A stretch of 64,000 bases of DNA from Leptospira meyeri (lineage in GTDB: Bacteria > Spirochaetota > Leptospiria > Leptospirales > Leptospiraceae), in NCBI RefSeq assembly GCF_004368965.1, contig NZ_SORO01000001.1, forward strand, positions 868,001-932,000, in the 5' to 3' direction. Shown here in pieces: positions 1 through 8,919 of the stretch. How positions within the stretch are numbered: the first letter of the stretch is position 1; each line of letters starts with the position of its first letter. Below the pieces are notes generated by a model. That model was given only the letters and a program-made list of their open reading frames with translations, ran no database searches and was not told where the DNA came from. The translations under genes and the position numbers were made by a program.

Positions 1-29
1 CCTACTGCCCAAACTGCTTTTTGCGCCAT
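1..29 (-). CDS. rpsI: 30S ribosomal protein S9, N-terminal fragment
   Basis: Only the first nine codons are in the window; they read MAQKAVWAV, matching the start of spirochetal S9 (…WAVGRRK…). It begins one base after the rplM stop codon, as expected for the near-universal rplM-rpsI operon. S9 sits in the small ribosomal subunit with its C-terminal tail reaching the P-site tRNA. The call rests on nine residues plus the operon order. Confidence 0.75.
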
Positions 30-30
30 A

Positions 31-483
31 TTATTTCAACTCCAGTTTTAGGGGCTTTTGAGCTCCCAAGTTGTGGTCATTACCAGCAAATACGCGGCAA
101 TTTCTCAACATTTGGTCACCTAACTTAGATTTAGGTAACATTCCTTTAACAGCTTCCATGATCACTCTTTCTGGATTCTCTTGAATCAGTTTGTGAAAAG
201 CAATTGCTGTCATACCACCTGGGTAACGTGAATGGTGGTAGTAAATTTTTTGTTCTCTTTTGCGACCTGTTACAGCCACTTTCGAAGCATTAACGATAAT
301 GATGTTATCACCACAATCCTGGTTAGGAGTGAAGGTAGATTTGTGTTTTCCGCGAAGGCGAGAAGCTACTTGACTTGCCAATCTTCCGAGAGTCTTATCA
401 GTTGCGTCCACAACAAACCACTGTTTTTGTACGGCTTCTTTTGCAATAGAAGGGGTCTTGTGGGCTTTAGACAATAGTTCCAT
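31..483 (-). CDS. rplM: 50S ribosomal protein L13
   Basis: 150-residue L13, an early-assembly protein of the large subunit. Visible family motifs are [33 protein letters not shown], the [10 protein letters not shown] segment and [12 protein letters not shown]. The reading frame stays open to 528, but the ATG at 483 is preferred: it gives [11 protein letters not shown], the expected N-terminus, and is preceded by AGAGGA. It is first gene of an rplM-rpsI operon and is divergent from thiL, with 77 bp between the two start codons. Confidence 0.95.
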   Translation of the reverse strand: MELLSKAHKTPSIAKEAVQKQWFVVDATDKTLGRLASQVASRLRGKHKSTFTPNQDCGDNIIIVNASKVAVTGRKREQKIYYHHSRYPGGMTAIAFHKLIQENPERVIMEAVKGMLPKSKLGDQMLRNCRVFAGNDHNLGAQKPLKLELK

Positions 484-560
484 AAGTACGAGATTTTCCT
501 CTTTTATGTCAGGATTTTCGGTTTTCACACCGGGTCAAACAAATTTATTGGGATTTAACT

Positions 561-1469
561 TTGAAAGAATCCGAAATTATACGCACTTTGTTTGGACGAA
601 CTCCTCCTCCTGAGGACGATTGTTACTTCTTGGCACCGAACCGCCTCGTCACCACGGACTCTTTGTCCGAAGGCACCCATTTTCTCCACGAATGGTCAGA
701 TGCAGCCATTTTGGCGAGAAAACTTGTCGAAGTGAATGTTTCCGACATCATTGCCTCTGGTGGAAAACCAAAGGAATGTTTTTTAAACCTAGGTCTATCC
801 CCTCTTTCTCAGAAAAAAGAATGGGTTCGTAGTTTTTCCAAGGAATTACGGAAATCCTTAGACCAATATGGGATGAAACTAGCGGGAGGCGACACCTTTT
901 CCGCATCCAAAACCCAACTGGCACTCACGGTTGTGGGTACAGTCGAGAAACCCTGGCTCCGTTCTGGAGGGAAATTTGGAGATTACCTTTATCTCACGGG
1001 AACCCTGGGCTTAAGCCAATTGGGATACAAAACCCTTAAAAAAAAATCAAAAGAAAAAAAATATAAAGAAGCAGTGGACCGCCATCTTTCTCCTAAATCT
1101 CGTTATGCGATCCTAAACAAACTAAAAGCTTTTAAAATTCATGCATGTATGGACATTACTGATGGTCTCATCCAGGACAGCGAACGTTTGGCTCTCACCT
1201 CCAAAGGAAGGTTAAAAATTCAAATCGAATCAATTCCCCTCCATCCATTGGCAGTCAAAGAACTTGGAATCGATTTATGTTTGGGTTCTGGTGAAGAGTT
1301 AGAACTTTTGTTTTTATCACCAGAAATTTTGCCACCAGAACTTGTCGGAGTTCCTGTGACGATGATCGGAAAGTTAGAAGATGGAAAACCGGGAGTTCTA
1401 TTTCAAAAAGAAGGGAAAAATTACCATCCGAAAACCAGAGGTTACCTTCACTTTTCCGAAGAGGAATAA
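561..1469 (+). CDS. thiL: Thiamine-monophosphate kinase
   Basis: 302-residue ThiL, which phosphorylates thiamine monophosphate to the active cofactor thiamine diphosphate with ATP. The sequence shows the metal/ATP-binding motifs of the PurM/ThiL fold in order: TTDSLSEGTHF (31-41), VNVSDIIASGGKP (58-70), LAGGDT near residue 110 and DITDGLIQD near 200. The start is a TTG with GGGA about 7 bases upstream; no in-frame ATG precedes the conserved N-terminal region, so TTG is the natural choice. Its last 22 bases overlap the convergent receiver/kinase gene. No other thiamine gene is nearby. Confidence 0.93.
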   Translation: MKESEIIRTLFGRTPPPEDDCYFLAPNRLVTTDSLSEGTHFLHEWSDAAILARKLVEVNVSDIIASGGKPKECFLNLGLSPLSQKKEWVRSFSKELRKSLDQYGMKLAGGDTFSASKTQLALTVVGTVEKPWLRSGGKFGDYLYLTGTLGLSQLGYKTLKKKSKEKKYKEAVDRHLSPKSRYAILNKLKAFKIHACMDITDGLIQDSERLALTSKGRLKIQIESIPLHPLAVKELGIDLCLGSGEELELLFLSPEILPPELVGVPVTMIGKLEDGKPGVLFQKEGKNYHPKTRGYLHFSEEE

Positions 1470-2725
1470 TAAGGAAGGAAAATTTTAAATTCGATTTTTT
1501 TCTCTTTCACATCGTTTGTATGATCAATTAGGTTTAAGGCAGAGATGGAACCACCAAATCGCAAAATAGTCTGCATCACAAAACTCAAACCGATACCAAA
1601 GTCCAAAGAGCCATGTTTTTCATAAATGTTTTTGTTTAACCTAAAAAATGGTTCAAATATCAAATCCAAATACTCATTAGGAATCCCGTCTTTCGCAAAC
1701 TGCTCATCTCCAAAAGAATTCACAATCGACAAATAAATTCCATCAGAATCTAAATTTAACATTGCGTAAATTTTACTTGAGCTTTGCGAAAAACGCATCG
1801 CATTCAGCAAAAGTTCATGTAACACTTTGCGGAAAAAACTTTTGTTCAATCGTATTTTTTGAGATCCGAGGTCTTTGAATTTGTATTCAGGTATTAATAA
1901 TGTCTGGTTTCTTAATGCTAAAATAGAATTTAATTCTTCTTTCAGGCTTAACATTTCGTTAAAAATAACGAAGGGAGAAACAAGCTGCAATTCAATTCGA
2001 TCAAAAATCACGTCCTCAATTTCAGTAAAACGTTCTAATACTTTTTTTGAATACAGAGCATTTTCTTCCAAAATACTAAGGATATCAGCATCTAAGATGA
2101 CTCCCCCTCCTTCCGCTTTTGGCATTGCTTTAATCAAGTCAATGAGCTGTGTGAGTACTCCAAATCCCGCCCCTTGTGCTAAACTGGTTCGCAATCCATA
2201 AAACAAATTTTTATGCATTTCTTGGGTGTTTAAATCACCTTTTTTGATACGACTATTTTTATAAGCATACCAATCTAAAAGTTTCTCAAGAGATAAAATT
2301 TTTTCGCGTTCATACTCGGAGTATTCATAATCATTTTCTTTATTAGAAAGTTGGTATTTAATTCTAGAAATGAGTTCATCAGGAATCATCGGTTTAATGA
2401 TATATTCCTGAACATGTTCCTTCATCACTTCGATAATGAGTTTTGGATCTTCCGTTGATGTAATCACAACGATGGGAATGTTTTTATTAATTTTTCGTAT
2501 TTCTCTAACAAATTCCAACCCATTTCCATCAGGTAATTGAAGGTCGGTTAAAACGATGTTTTCAGTATGAAGGTGGTTTTCTGCTAAGTATTCTAAGGCA
2601 GTTTTGATCTCTGCGAACCTAGTGACTTCCATTCCATGTTTTTGGAGCAAACCACTATAGAGCAAAGATATCGTAGGATCGTCTTCGAGGAGTAAAACTT
2701 TTGTTAAATGTTTTTGCTTTTCCAT
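1448..2725 (-). CDS. Receiver domain fused to degenerate histidine-kinase module
   Basis: 425 residues. Residues 8-122 are a CheY-like receiver with acidic pair E14/D15/D16, phospho-accepting D61 (VLTDLQLP), T90-region switch and K111. Residues 140-420 look like a histidine-kinase body: N-box HELLLNAMRFS (303-313), F-box FEPFF (357-361) and a DFGIGL G2-like box (375-380). The H-box equivalent, FYGLRTSL (175-182), has tyrosine where HELRTPL has the phospho-accepting histidine, and the usual DxGxG of the G1 box is replaced by IVNSFGDE. It may therefore act as an ATP-binding output or allosteric module rather than a kinase. It is preceded by the pcnB terminator, so it probably has its own promoter, and no partner kinase gene is adjacent. 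Confidence 0.85.
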   Translation of the reverse strand: MEKQKHLTKVLLLEDDPTISLLYSGLLQKHGMEVTRFAEIKTALEYLAENHLHTENIVLTDLQLPDGNGLEFVREIRKINKNIPIVVITSTEDPKLIIEVMKEHVQEYIIKPMIPDELISRIKYQLSNKENDYEYSEYEREKILSLEKLLDWYAYKNSRIKKGDLNTQEMHKNLFYGLRTSLAQGAGFGVLTQLIDLIKAMPKAEGGGVILDADILSILEENALYSKKVLERFTEIEDVIFDRIELQLVSPFVIFNEMLSLKEELNSILALRNQTLLIPEYKFKDLGSQKIRLNKSFFRKVLHELLLNAMRFSQSSSKIYAMLNLDSDGIYLSIVNSFGDEQFAKDGIPNEYLDLIFEPFFRLNKNIYEKHGSLDFGIGLSFVMQTILRFGGSISALNLIDHTNDVKEKKIEFKIFLPYYSSSEK

Positions 2726-2750
2726 CCAAACATTTGACGAAAGAATCGGA

Positions 2751-2783
2751 AAAAAGGCAAGGATTTGGAATCCTTACCTTTTT
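2751..2783 (-). terminator. Rho-independent terminator after pcnB
   Basis: Arms of 15 bases (2751-2765 and 2769-2783) pair with one C/A mismatch around a TGG loop; the stem is closed by A5/T5 runs, so it could work in both directions. It starts 7 bases beyond the pcnB stop and separates it from the receiver/kinase gene. Confidence 0.8.
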
Positions 2784-2789
2784 CATTTA

Positions 2790-4286
2790 CTAAGTATTTT
2801 CTGATTCTGATTCAGAATTCAAAGAGTCTACATTGGATCGAGGTTGGTCATTTTTCTCTGACGGATTTACCTCTGAACCTATGTTCTGGTTTTGGTTTTG
2901 AGAGCCACCACTCCTTCTATCCCGATGTTTCTTTCTGGGAGGTCTTTTTTTGTTTGGTTCTTTTTTACGATTTTGCTGTCCGAACTGATGGCTATCAGGT
3001 TTCGGTCTTTGTCGCAAAGAAATTTCCCAAAAGAATGCCGTTTGCACTGCTGATTCGTTTCCTTCTGAGATGGCCACGATCTTATAAACCATAAACGCAT
3101 CGTAGAAGTAGTCCTTCTTTTTAAAGAAAGAGTTTTGTCTTTCTTTTTCATCATCAGTGACTTGGAAACGAGGTTGGCTGATAAAAATCTTTACCAAATT
3201 ATCTTGTTCCCGTTTCGGAATTCCCATCCTCTCAAAAACTGACTGAAGACTTTCTTTGATGTTATGCGCTAAATGTCCACGATCATTTTCATAAAGATCT
3301 TTGATGAGATCATAAAAAATTAACGAGTAAAAGATAGCAGGTGTCATCTCTTCTCTTGCAGAGAGGAGTTTGTCAGTGACTGCTAATCTTTTTCCAAGTG
3401 GTGTTTCCATAAAATGTTCACGCCACTCTGGATCGTTTTTCTTTAGTTTATCAGCAGGTTCCTTAAAAAGTACATCAAGCAAATGGTTTTCAGCAAGGCC
3501 TTCGAAAATAATCGAAGTTTTCCATGTCCGAAACATTTTGTTGTATTCTTCTAAAAGTCTTGCTGTAGAAGATTTTTCGAGCTCCAAACGGTTCTTTTTA
3601 ATTGCCAGTTTGGTTTTTTTCTCGATGTCGAGTCCAAGTAAAACTGAAAACTTAACCGCACGTAACATACGAACAGGATCTTCTTTGAAGGAAATATCTG
3701 GATCACCAATGACCCGAACGATTTTCTTTTGGATGTCTTCAAATCCCCCAACGTAATCCAAAATGGAATCGTTTTTAGGATCGTAAAACAAGGAGTTAAT
3801 GGTAAAGTCGCGTCTTGCCGCGTCTTCCTTTGCTGTACCGAAGGAATTGTCCCGTTTGATGAGATAATCGTTTTCTGCTTTGTGTTTTTCCAAACGATGT
3901 TCCGGGAGTGATCGGAACGTCGATACTTCAATAATTTTACCTTTAAAAATGATATGTACAATTTTAAATCGTTTCCCGATGATTCGGCAGTTATTGAAGA
4001 TCCTTTTGATTTGGTTTGGAGTCGCACTTGTGACTATGTCAAAATCTTTTGGGCGTTTGCCCATAAGCAGATCTCTGACCCCTCCACCGACTAAATAGGC
4101 CTTGTAACGAAACTTGTTCAATCGATTGATGATTTTGATGGCATCTTCATCGATATTGGCCCTGCGTATGGAATGGGTTTCTCGATAGTATCTCTTTCCC
4201 TCGGGGTACATCAAAAAGGAATCGACAGAGTCGGCTTTCTTTCTGAAAAGAGAAGTGAGAAATTTAAACATATTGGATTCATCCAC
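2790..4286 (-). CDS. pcnB: Poly(A) polymerase / CCA-adding-type nucleotidyltransferase
   Basis: 498 residues, class II nucleotidyltransferase of the PcnB/Cca family acting on RNA 3' ends. The active site is visible as GGGVRDLL (67-74) and the metal-binding DFD (81-83), followed by the [12 protein letters not shown] segment and RMLRAVKFS helical head domain. The length and the PcnB-like C-terminus favour poly(A) polymerase over CCA transferase, though the two are hard to separate by eye. The last 75 or so residues are an unstructured tail rich in K, R, Q, N and S ([14 protein letters not shown] and QNQNQN tracts), likely RNA-binding. Start is a GTG at 4286 closely preceded by AAGGG; an ATG at 4271 (MFKFLTSL) is the alternative. 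Confidence 0.9.
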   Translation of the reverse strand: MDESNMFKFLTSLFRKKADSVDSFLMYPEGKRYYRETHSIRRANIDEDAIKIINRLNKFRYKAYLVGGGVRDLLMGKRPKDFDIVTSATPNQIKRIFNNCRIIGKRFKIVHIIFKGKIIEVSTFRSLPEHRLEKHKAENDYLIKRDNSFGTAKEDAARRDFTINSLFYDPKNDSILDYVGGFEDIQKKIVRVIGDPDISFKEDPVRMLRAVKFSVLLGLDIEKKTKLAIKKNRLELEKSSTARLLEEYNKMFRTWKTSIIFEGLAENHLLDVLFKEPADKLKKNDPEWREHFMETPLGKRLAVTDKLLSAREEMTPAIFYSLIFYDLIKDLYENDRGHLAHNIKESLQSVFERMGIPKREQDNLVKIFISQPRFQVTDDEKERQNSFFKKKDYFYDAFMVYKIVAISEGNESAVQTAFFWEISLRQRPKPDSHQFGQQNRKKEPNKKRPPRKKHRDRRSGGSQNQNQNIGSEVNPSEKNDQPRSNVDSLNSESESENT

Positions 4287-4338
4287 TTTCCCTTGAAAAA
4301 TGGCATGGGCAAGGAAAAAATTGGCTGAATAACGAACA

Positions 4339-5340
4339 TTGGCAGAAACTTACGTCACAACCGCCTACGAAAGGCTCCAAATTGCACACTTACGCTGGAA
4401 AAAACGCGCAGAAAAGTGGATTTCCCGTAGCCGGGAAAAGGTGAGCTTTGTCCTCATACCCAATGATGAAAAACCTCTGGCACAAATTGAAATTTCAGTC
4501 GGAATGCTCGGTTTTTTATCTGGACTAGCCCTTTCTCTTGTCCTGCTTTCCTTCGGTCTTCTCCTTTACTTTTCTTTTTTCTTTGACAGAAATCTTTCTT
4601 TAGAGAAAAAAACAGAAACCCAACTGGTCTCCTTTCTCTTTTATGACCTGCTTTCCCAAGATTTAACGGATTCAGTAGAAGAACTAGAATCGACTACCGA
4701 ATCACTTAACCTACTTGCCTGGGAAGAAATTCCAGAAAAGGAAATGATCACCCAAGACTATCTTCTTAAAGAAGAATATCGTAAAGATGCAAGCGAGTTG
4801 GATTCAAACCTTCTGTTATTCCAACAAGTTGTTACCACCTACACTCAGTTTGGTGTAAGACTGGGAAATCTTGTACCTAACTTCCAAAATGCGATCGATT
4901 ATCTATCCATGCGAGAAAGTATATTTTACTCCATGCCAAGAGGACGACCTTTAAAACCCGGAGTGGGTGTTGTGACTTCTACTTTCGGATATCGAAGTGA
5001 TCCCTTTGGAATTTTACCCGTGGGAGAATACCATTCGGGGATTGATTTTGCCGCAGGCGAAGGAACACCTATTTATGCCACAGGTCCTGGAATCATTGCT
5101 GTAGACACAGCTGTGGGTGGGCTTGGAAAGTCAGTACGAATCAATCATGAAAATGGATTTTTTACTTTGTATGGGCACTGCTCCCTCATCCTCGTAAACC
5201 CAGGAGACCGGGTCAAACGCGGAGACAAAATTGCCCTTGTCGGCCAAACGGGAAAAGCGACGGGAGCTCACGTTCACTATGAAGTCCGAATTGGTTTGGA
5301 CGCTCCTCTTGATCCAGAAGAATACATTAACTTAGATTGA
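4339..5340 (+). CDS. M23 family peptidoglycan endopeptidase, membrane anchored
   Basis: 333 residues. A basic cytoplasmic head (to about 50) is followed by one transmembrane helix (53-83), a periplasmic helical stalk, and a LytM/M23 zinc peptidase domain (about 205-330). All metal and catalytic positions are present: H232 and D236 in HSGID, H280 in YGHCS, and H311/H313 in HVHYE, so the enzyme should cleave peptide crosslinks in murein. Starts on TTG at 4339, divergent from pcnB across 52 bp. Comparable anchored M23 proteins act in cell elongation or division, but nothing next to it narrows the role. Confidence 0.88.
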   Translation: MAETYVTTAYERLQIAHLRWKKRAEKWISRSREKVSFVLIPNDEKPLAQIEISVGMLGFLSGLALSLVLLSFGLLLYFSFFFDRNLSLEKKTETQLVSFLFYDLLSQDLTDSVEELESTTESLNLLAWEEIPEKEMITQDYLLKEEYRKDASELDSNLLLFQQVVTTYTQFGVRLGNLVPNFQNAIDYLSMRESIFYSMPRGRPLKPGVGVVTSTFGYRSDPFGILPVGEYHSGIDFAAGEGTPIYATGPGIIAVDTAVGGLGKSVRINHENGFFTLYGHCSLILVNPGDRVKRGDKIALVGQTGKATGAHVHYEVRIGLDAPLDPEEYINLD

Positions 5341-5428
5341 TTCTCTGGAGATTACATCCAAAGGTAAAAAAACTTCTTTGCTTTTTTTATTTTTTTATCT
5401 TAAGGATACTTAGATGAAGATTGGCTCG

Positions 5429-5470
5429 AACCCTTGTTTGCTTTTCGAAAGCAAAAGACAAAGGTCGAAC
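5429..5470. other. Hairpin between convergent M23 and DoxX genes
   Basis: The core is a perfect 8-bp stem (5437-5444 with 5448-5455, loop TCG) that extends outward with bulges to CGAACC/GGTCGA-like ends. It lies between two convergent genes and may be a weak bidirectional terminator; no long T-tract follows on either strand. Confidence 0.4.
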
Positions 5471-5487
5471 CAGTTCGAAATTGGTGA

Positions 5488-5934
5488 TTAGAATTTTCCG
5501 ATTAAATTAAAATCAACTGAATAAACACCAGCGCCACCAACCACGAGAGCTATGAGAAGCCCTGTTGCTAGAATATGAAACTCATATCCTTCTCCTTTTT
5601 GGTTTCCATTCCAATTGATAAAAAATCCATTTTGTCTATGAGCAATGACAGCTGCACCGATCATGATGATGGCAATGGAAGCCGCAGCAAACTTTGTCAA
5701 AAATCCTACGAGAAGTAAAACCGGTCCAAAAGATTCTCCAAGGATGATGAGAACCGCCAAGATTCCAGGAAACTTCATCGTTCCTGTAAAAAATCCGTAT
5801 GTTCCCTTAAATCCGTAACCACCAAACCAACCGAGTAGTTTTTGGGCACCGTGTGGGAAGATCACAACAAAAGCTGTGATGCGTAGGATGAGGGGGATAA
5901 TATCCCCAGAAGTAGAAAATAGAGTATCGAACAT
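5488..5934 (-). CDS. DoxX family membrane protein
   Basis: 148 residues with four predicted membrane helices, matching the DoxX family (PHGAQKLLGWFGGYGFKG near residue 27 and a central ILGESFGPVLLLVGF helix). DoxX-type proteins are linked to quinone or thiol redox stress and membrane electron carriers; the exact reaction is unknown. The start is firmly set by AAGGAG six bases before ATG. A 24-bp perfect palindrome sits 24 bp upstream of the start codon, implying control by a dimeric repressor. A second, shorter DoxX-type protein is encoded at 12271. Confidence 0.88.
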   Translation of the reverse strand: MFDTLFSTSGDIIPLILRITAFVVIFPHGAQKLLGWFGGYGFKGTYGFFTGTMKFPGILAVLIILGESFGPVLLLVGFLTKFAAASIAIIMIGAAVIAHRQNGFFINWNGNQKGEGYEFHILATGLLIALVVGGAGVYSVDFNLIGKF

Positions 5935-5957
5935 ATGGTTCTCCTTAAATCAATACC

Positions 5958-5981
5958 AGATAGTTTAATATTAAACTATCT
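5958..5981 (-). promoter_or_regulatory. 24-bp perfect palindrome upstream of doxX
   Basis: Two 12-base arms, AGATAGTTTAAT and its reverse complement, meet with no spacer. It begins 24 bp before the doxX start codon, inside the expected promoter region. The form fits an operator for a dimeric winged-helix repressor (MarR or HxlR/DUF24 type); the regulator is not encoded next to it. Confidence 0.7.
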
Positions 5982-6071
5982 AGGGTCAAGTTATTTTTTT
6001 ACTGAATTTCCGGGATTGGGAACTTTTAAATTCTCCTTTCCCCTTTAAGCCTAGATTTTACCCTTTCCTCT

Positions 6072-6998
6072 ATGTTAGATCGAATTCCGATTCCAAATCC
6101 CTTTGGCTGGGAGGGTTTATCCACTTTCAGCCTTCTTATGATGTTGGCTTTTCTAGTAGGTTCTTACCTTCTCCCTAAAGAGTTGGAACGAAAGAAGTTG
6201 GATCCGAGCCATTCGGATTGGTTGATATTTCTTGGGATTTTGGGTACCCTAGTGGGTGCCAAAATTTTCTTTATATTTGAAATTTGGGACCAAGTGTTTA
6301 TTGATGTTCCCGGTTATGATGGAAAGTATTCTTATCCGTTAACCCATTGGAATGGTTTTCCTGGACACCCAGGTCTTTGGTCCTCACTATTTAGTGGTGG
6401 TGGTCTCGTGTTCTTTGGGGGTCTCCTTTTTGGATGGCTTTTCATCACTCTTTACTTTCGCCATCACAAACTAGACATCGGAGCTTATTATGATGCGGTA
6501 ATCCCGGCAATTAGTATGGGTTATGCGATTGGAAGACTCGGTTGTTTCGTAAGTGGAGATGGATGTTACGGTTTTGCCACAGATGTTAGGATACCTTTTT
6601 TTGTTTTTGATTTCCACGGTGCCCATCCTTCCGGTGTTCCGGTTTGGAATACCCCGGTAATGGAATCCATTATGGCTTTTGGATATTTTTCCTATTTTCA
6701 ATTTTGGGCAAGATACCAAAACTTTCGTAAATGGAGTATCGGTGCGCAGTTTCTCATCATCCACGGATTTGCAAGACTCATCATTGAATTTTTGCGAGTG
6801 AACAAAGCAGTGATACCTTTTATTGATCCACCCACTCTCGTGAACATTCCCGACGCCAATGGAAATCCAAGTTTTCTTACCGGTTACTACTGGCATGGAT
6901 TTTCACAATCCCAATATATCTCCATCGCACTCATCCTTTTTGGTGTGTATTTGATGATTTCCAAAAAACTCTGGTTAAAGGAAGAAACAAAAGTATGA
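6072..6998 (+). CDS. lgt: Prolipoprotein diacylglyceryl transferase (Lgt-type)
   Basis: 308-residue integral membrane protein with about seven helices. Lgt moves diacylglycerol from phosphatidylglycerol to the lipobox cysteine of prolipoproteins, the first step of lipoprotein maturation. The signature region [14 protein letters not shown] (154-167) corresponds to the Lgt GRxGNFxNxE(x)YG motif but with Cys and Gly-Asp replacements, as in the divergent Lgt branch of some spirochetes and Bacteroidetes. [13 protein letters not shown] segment near residue 235 matches the C-terminal Lgt motif. The many lipoproteins in this window are its plausible clients. Its stop overlaps the crotonase start by four bases (ATGA), so the two are co-translated. 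Confidence 0.82.
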   Translation: MLDRIPIPNPFGWEGLSTFSLLMMLAFLVGSYLLPKELERKKLDPSHSDWLIFLGILGTLVGAKIFFIFEIWDQVFIDVPGYDGKYSYPLTHWNGFPGHPGLWSSLFSGGGLVFFGGLLFGWLFITLYFRHHKLDIGAYYDAVIPAISMGYAIGRLGCFVSGDGCYGFATDVRIPFFVFDFHGAHPSGVPVWNTPVMESIMAFGYFSYFQFWARYQNFRKWSIGAQFLIIHGFARLIIEFLRVNKAVIPFIDPPTLVNIPDANGNPSFLTGYYWHGFSQSQYISIALILFGVYLMISKKLWLKEETKV

Positions 6999-7825
6999 AC
7001 CCTTCTCCATTTTTCGAAATTGAAAAAAGAAAGAACGTAGCCATTCTTTGGTTGAATCGTCCGGAAAAAAGAAATGCAATGAACTGGCCTTTTTGGCGAG
7101 ACCTTCCGGATATGATAGACCAGATCAACGCTGACCCACAAATTCATTGTTTTGTGATCGCAGCAAAGGGAAAATCATTCTCTACAGGACTTGACCTGGA
7201 AGAATTTTTCCAAGAATTCAAACCTGTGGTACAAGGTGAGTTAGCAGATGGTCGGGAAAAATTATACCAACTCATTCTTACGATGCAAAAAGGTATCAAT
7301 GCTGTTTACAATTCCAAAAAACCATCTATTGCTCTTGTTCAAAAACATTGTATAGGTGGTGGACTTGATTTGGTTTCTGCATGTGACATTCGATACGCAA
7401 CGGAAGATGCCGTATTTTCCTTAAGGGAATCCAAAGTTGCCATAGTTGCCGATATGGGATCTTTACAAAGACTACCCCATTTGATTGGAAATGCACATAC
7501 AAGGGAACTTGCCCTAACCGGGAAAGATATCAGTGCAGAAGAAGCCTTCCAAATGGGACTAGTGACAAAGGTCACCAATGATTTTGATTCCTTACTACAA
7601 GCGGGCCTAAAAACCGCCGAAGAAATTGCAGAAAACCCAACCATCGTGATTCGTGGGGTTAAACAAGTGTTAAATCACGGAATTGGAAAAACAATCGAAG
7701 AGGGACTGGACTATGTAGCCGTTTGGAATGCAAGTATGCTTGATTCCAAAGACTTCCGTTCTGCGATCGGTGGGTTTATGGAAAGAAAACGACCGGTTTA
7801 CAATCCAGAAACCCGGGTAGACTAA
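6995..7825 (+). CDS. Enoyl-CoA hydratase/isomerase family, dienoyl-CoA isomerase-like
   Basis: 276-residue crotonase fold enzyme. Oxyanion-hole segments are FSTGLD (62-67) and CIGGGLDL (119-126). The stretch [31 protein letters not shown] (131-161) closely follows eukaryotic ECH1, including the acid/base pair equivalent to its catalytic Glu and Asp, here E145 and D153. That points to delta3,5-delta2,4-dienoyl-CoA isomerase, an auxiliary enzyme for beta-oxidation of unsaturated fatty acids, rather than plain hydratase; leptospires live on fatty acids, which fits. Translationally coupled to lgt through ATGA. Substrate is inferred from motif similarity only. Confidence 0.87.
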   Translation: MNPSPFFEIEKRKNVAILWLNRPEKRNAMNWPFWRDLPDMIDQINADPQIHCFVIAAKGKSFSTGLDLEEFFQEFKPVVQGELADGREKLYQLILTMQKGINAVYNSKKPSIALVQKHCIGGGLDLVSACDIRYATEDAVFSLRESKVAIVADMGSLQRLPHLIGNAHTRELALTGKDISAEEAFQMGLVTKVTNDFDSLLQAGLKTAEEIAENPTIVIRGVKQVLNHGIGKTIEEGLDYVAVWNASMLDSKDFRSAIGGFMERKRPVYNPETRVD

Positions 7826-7832
7826 TAACCAA

Positions 7833-7988
7833 TTAACAGTAGATGTCGAGTAACCTTTCGCTTTTTGCGCTTGAGCCCACTTTTTCCTCGACGGCCAACT
7901 TCATGAGTTTTTCATTTAGTTGGTTCTGTGCCTGGAAAATTTCCTTCGGCAAATTGACGATAGAGTTAATAGGTGTAGATGGAACCAT
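7833..7988 (-). CDS. 51-residue protein, possibly YjfB-like
   Basis: Small acidic/amphipathic protein, MVPSTPINSIVNLPKEIF at the start, then a single helix rich in Q, N, K and L. The start is chosen because ATG 7988 is preceded by a near-perfect Shine-Dalgarno (AAAGGAGGT, 6 bases away); the frame runs open further upstream but has no comparable site. The helix (IFQAQNQLNEKLMKLAVEEK) resembles the short YjfB-type putative motility proteins, a weak family resemblance. It is convergent with the crotonase (7-bp gap) and divergent from the TPR protein. Confidence 0.72.
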   Translation of the reverse strand: MVPSTPINSIVNLPKEIFQAQNQLNEKLMKLAVEEKVGSSAKSERLLDIYC

Positions 7989-8067
7989 AAAGGACCTCCT
8001 TTTACAATCTTTACTCCCTATTCTACCCATCGGCGAATCCGTAATTTCCTGAAGTAAAAAATACCGT

Positions 8068-8919
8068 ATGAGTTCTTTTTTTTCACTGATCCGCGAAGCG
8101 AAACTTTTGGAAGAAGAAAAGGAATTCACTCGGGCTTTCAATGTGTATGCAGAAAGTGAATCGCATACAACCGACGAATCCACCCTGATCAAAATCAAAG
8201 CGAAAAAAGCCTGGTGTTTGTATGCGGTGGGAAATCCGAGAGAAACTGAATCCCTTTTTCAGGATATCATTCAAAACTACCCCTCTCATCCTTTAAGTAT
8301 TACCGTTTACTCGCGTTATCTGATTAAATTAAAGAAATTCAAATCTGCAAAAGTCCTACTCCAAAAAAGTATCCTTCAGTTTCCATCCTATTTAGAAAAC
8401 TACCTACTCCCTGCTTCCTTATTAAAAGATATGGAACGTTCCGAAGAAGCAATCGAGGTATTAAAAAAAGCTTTATCCCAAGAACATTTAAGTAACGGCC
8501 GTGGGATAGACAGAAAAGACATTTGGGCAGAACTTGGATCTTTGTATTTTTCTCGCGGAGATTTTAATTCAGCTCTTGCTTCCTTAAAAAAATCTTTGAA
8601 AATGGTGGAGCCAGAAGAGTTCCTTCATTATGATTTGCTCGCTCTTTGTTATTTGGAAGCAGAAGATCCAGAAAATGCTTTAACATCTATTAGAACCCAT
8701 ATCCAATACTGCAAAGAAATCGATCCAGAGACACTCATCATTTTAGCAAGGGCACATTGCCGAGTGGGAAAATTGGAAGAAGCAGCCAACAATTTAATAC
8801 AAGCTTACTCGATTGAAGATTCTTTATACTTAAAAGCTGCAGACTTTATCGATTTTGCACCACTACTTAGAAATGGTTTTTTTACAACCTTGGAGAATAT
8901 TGAATGGGAAGAACCATAA
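8068..8919 (+). CDS. Tetratricopeptide repeat protein
   Basis: 283 residues built almost wholly of TPR-like helical pairs: clear units occur around residues 12-45, 83-115, 118-150, 150-185 (AELGSLYFSRGDFNSALASLKKSL) and 190-250. No signal peptide or membrane helix, so a cytoplasmic scaffold is likely. The last 16 bases overlap the start of the helicase gene, so the two proteins are probably made together and may interact. Function beyond protein binding cannot be read from sequence. Confidence 0.85.
   Translation: MSSFFSLIREAKLLEEEKEFTRAFNVYAESESHTTDESTLIKIKAKKAWCLYAVGNPRETESLFQDIIQNYPSHPLSITVYSRYLIKLKKFKSAKVLLQKSILQFPSYLENYLLPASLLKDMERSEEAIEVLKKALSQEHLSNGRGIDRKDIWAELGSLYFSRGDFNSALASLKKSLKMVEPEEFLHYDLLALCYLEAEDPENALTSIRTHIQYCKEIDPETLIILARAHCRVGKLEEAANNLIQAYSIEDSLYLKAADFIDFAPLLRNGFFTTLENIEWEEP

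Noticed and set aside
232..477. Open frame on the plus strand inside rplM
   Set aside because: It runs opposite to a clear ribosomal protein gene, has no ribosome site and no recognisable product, so it is a shadow frame.
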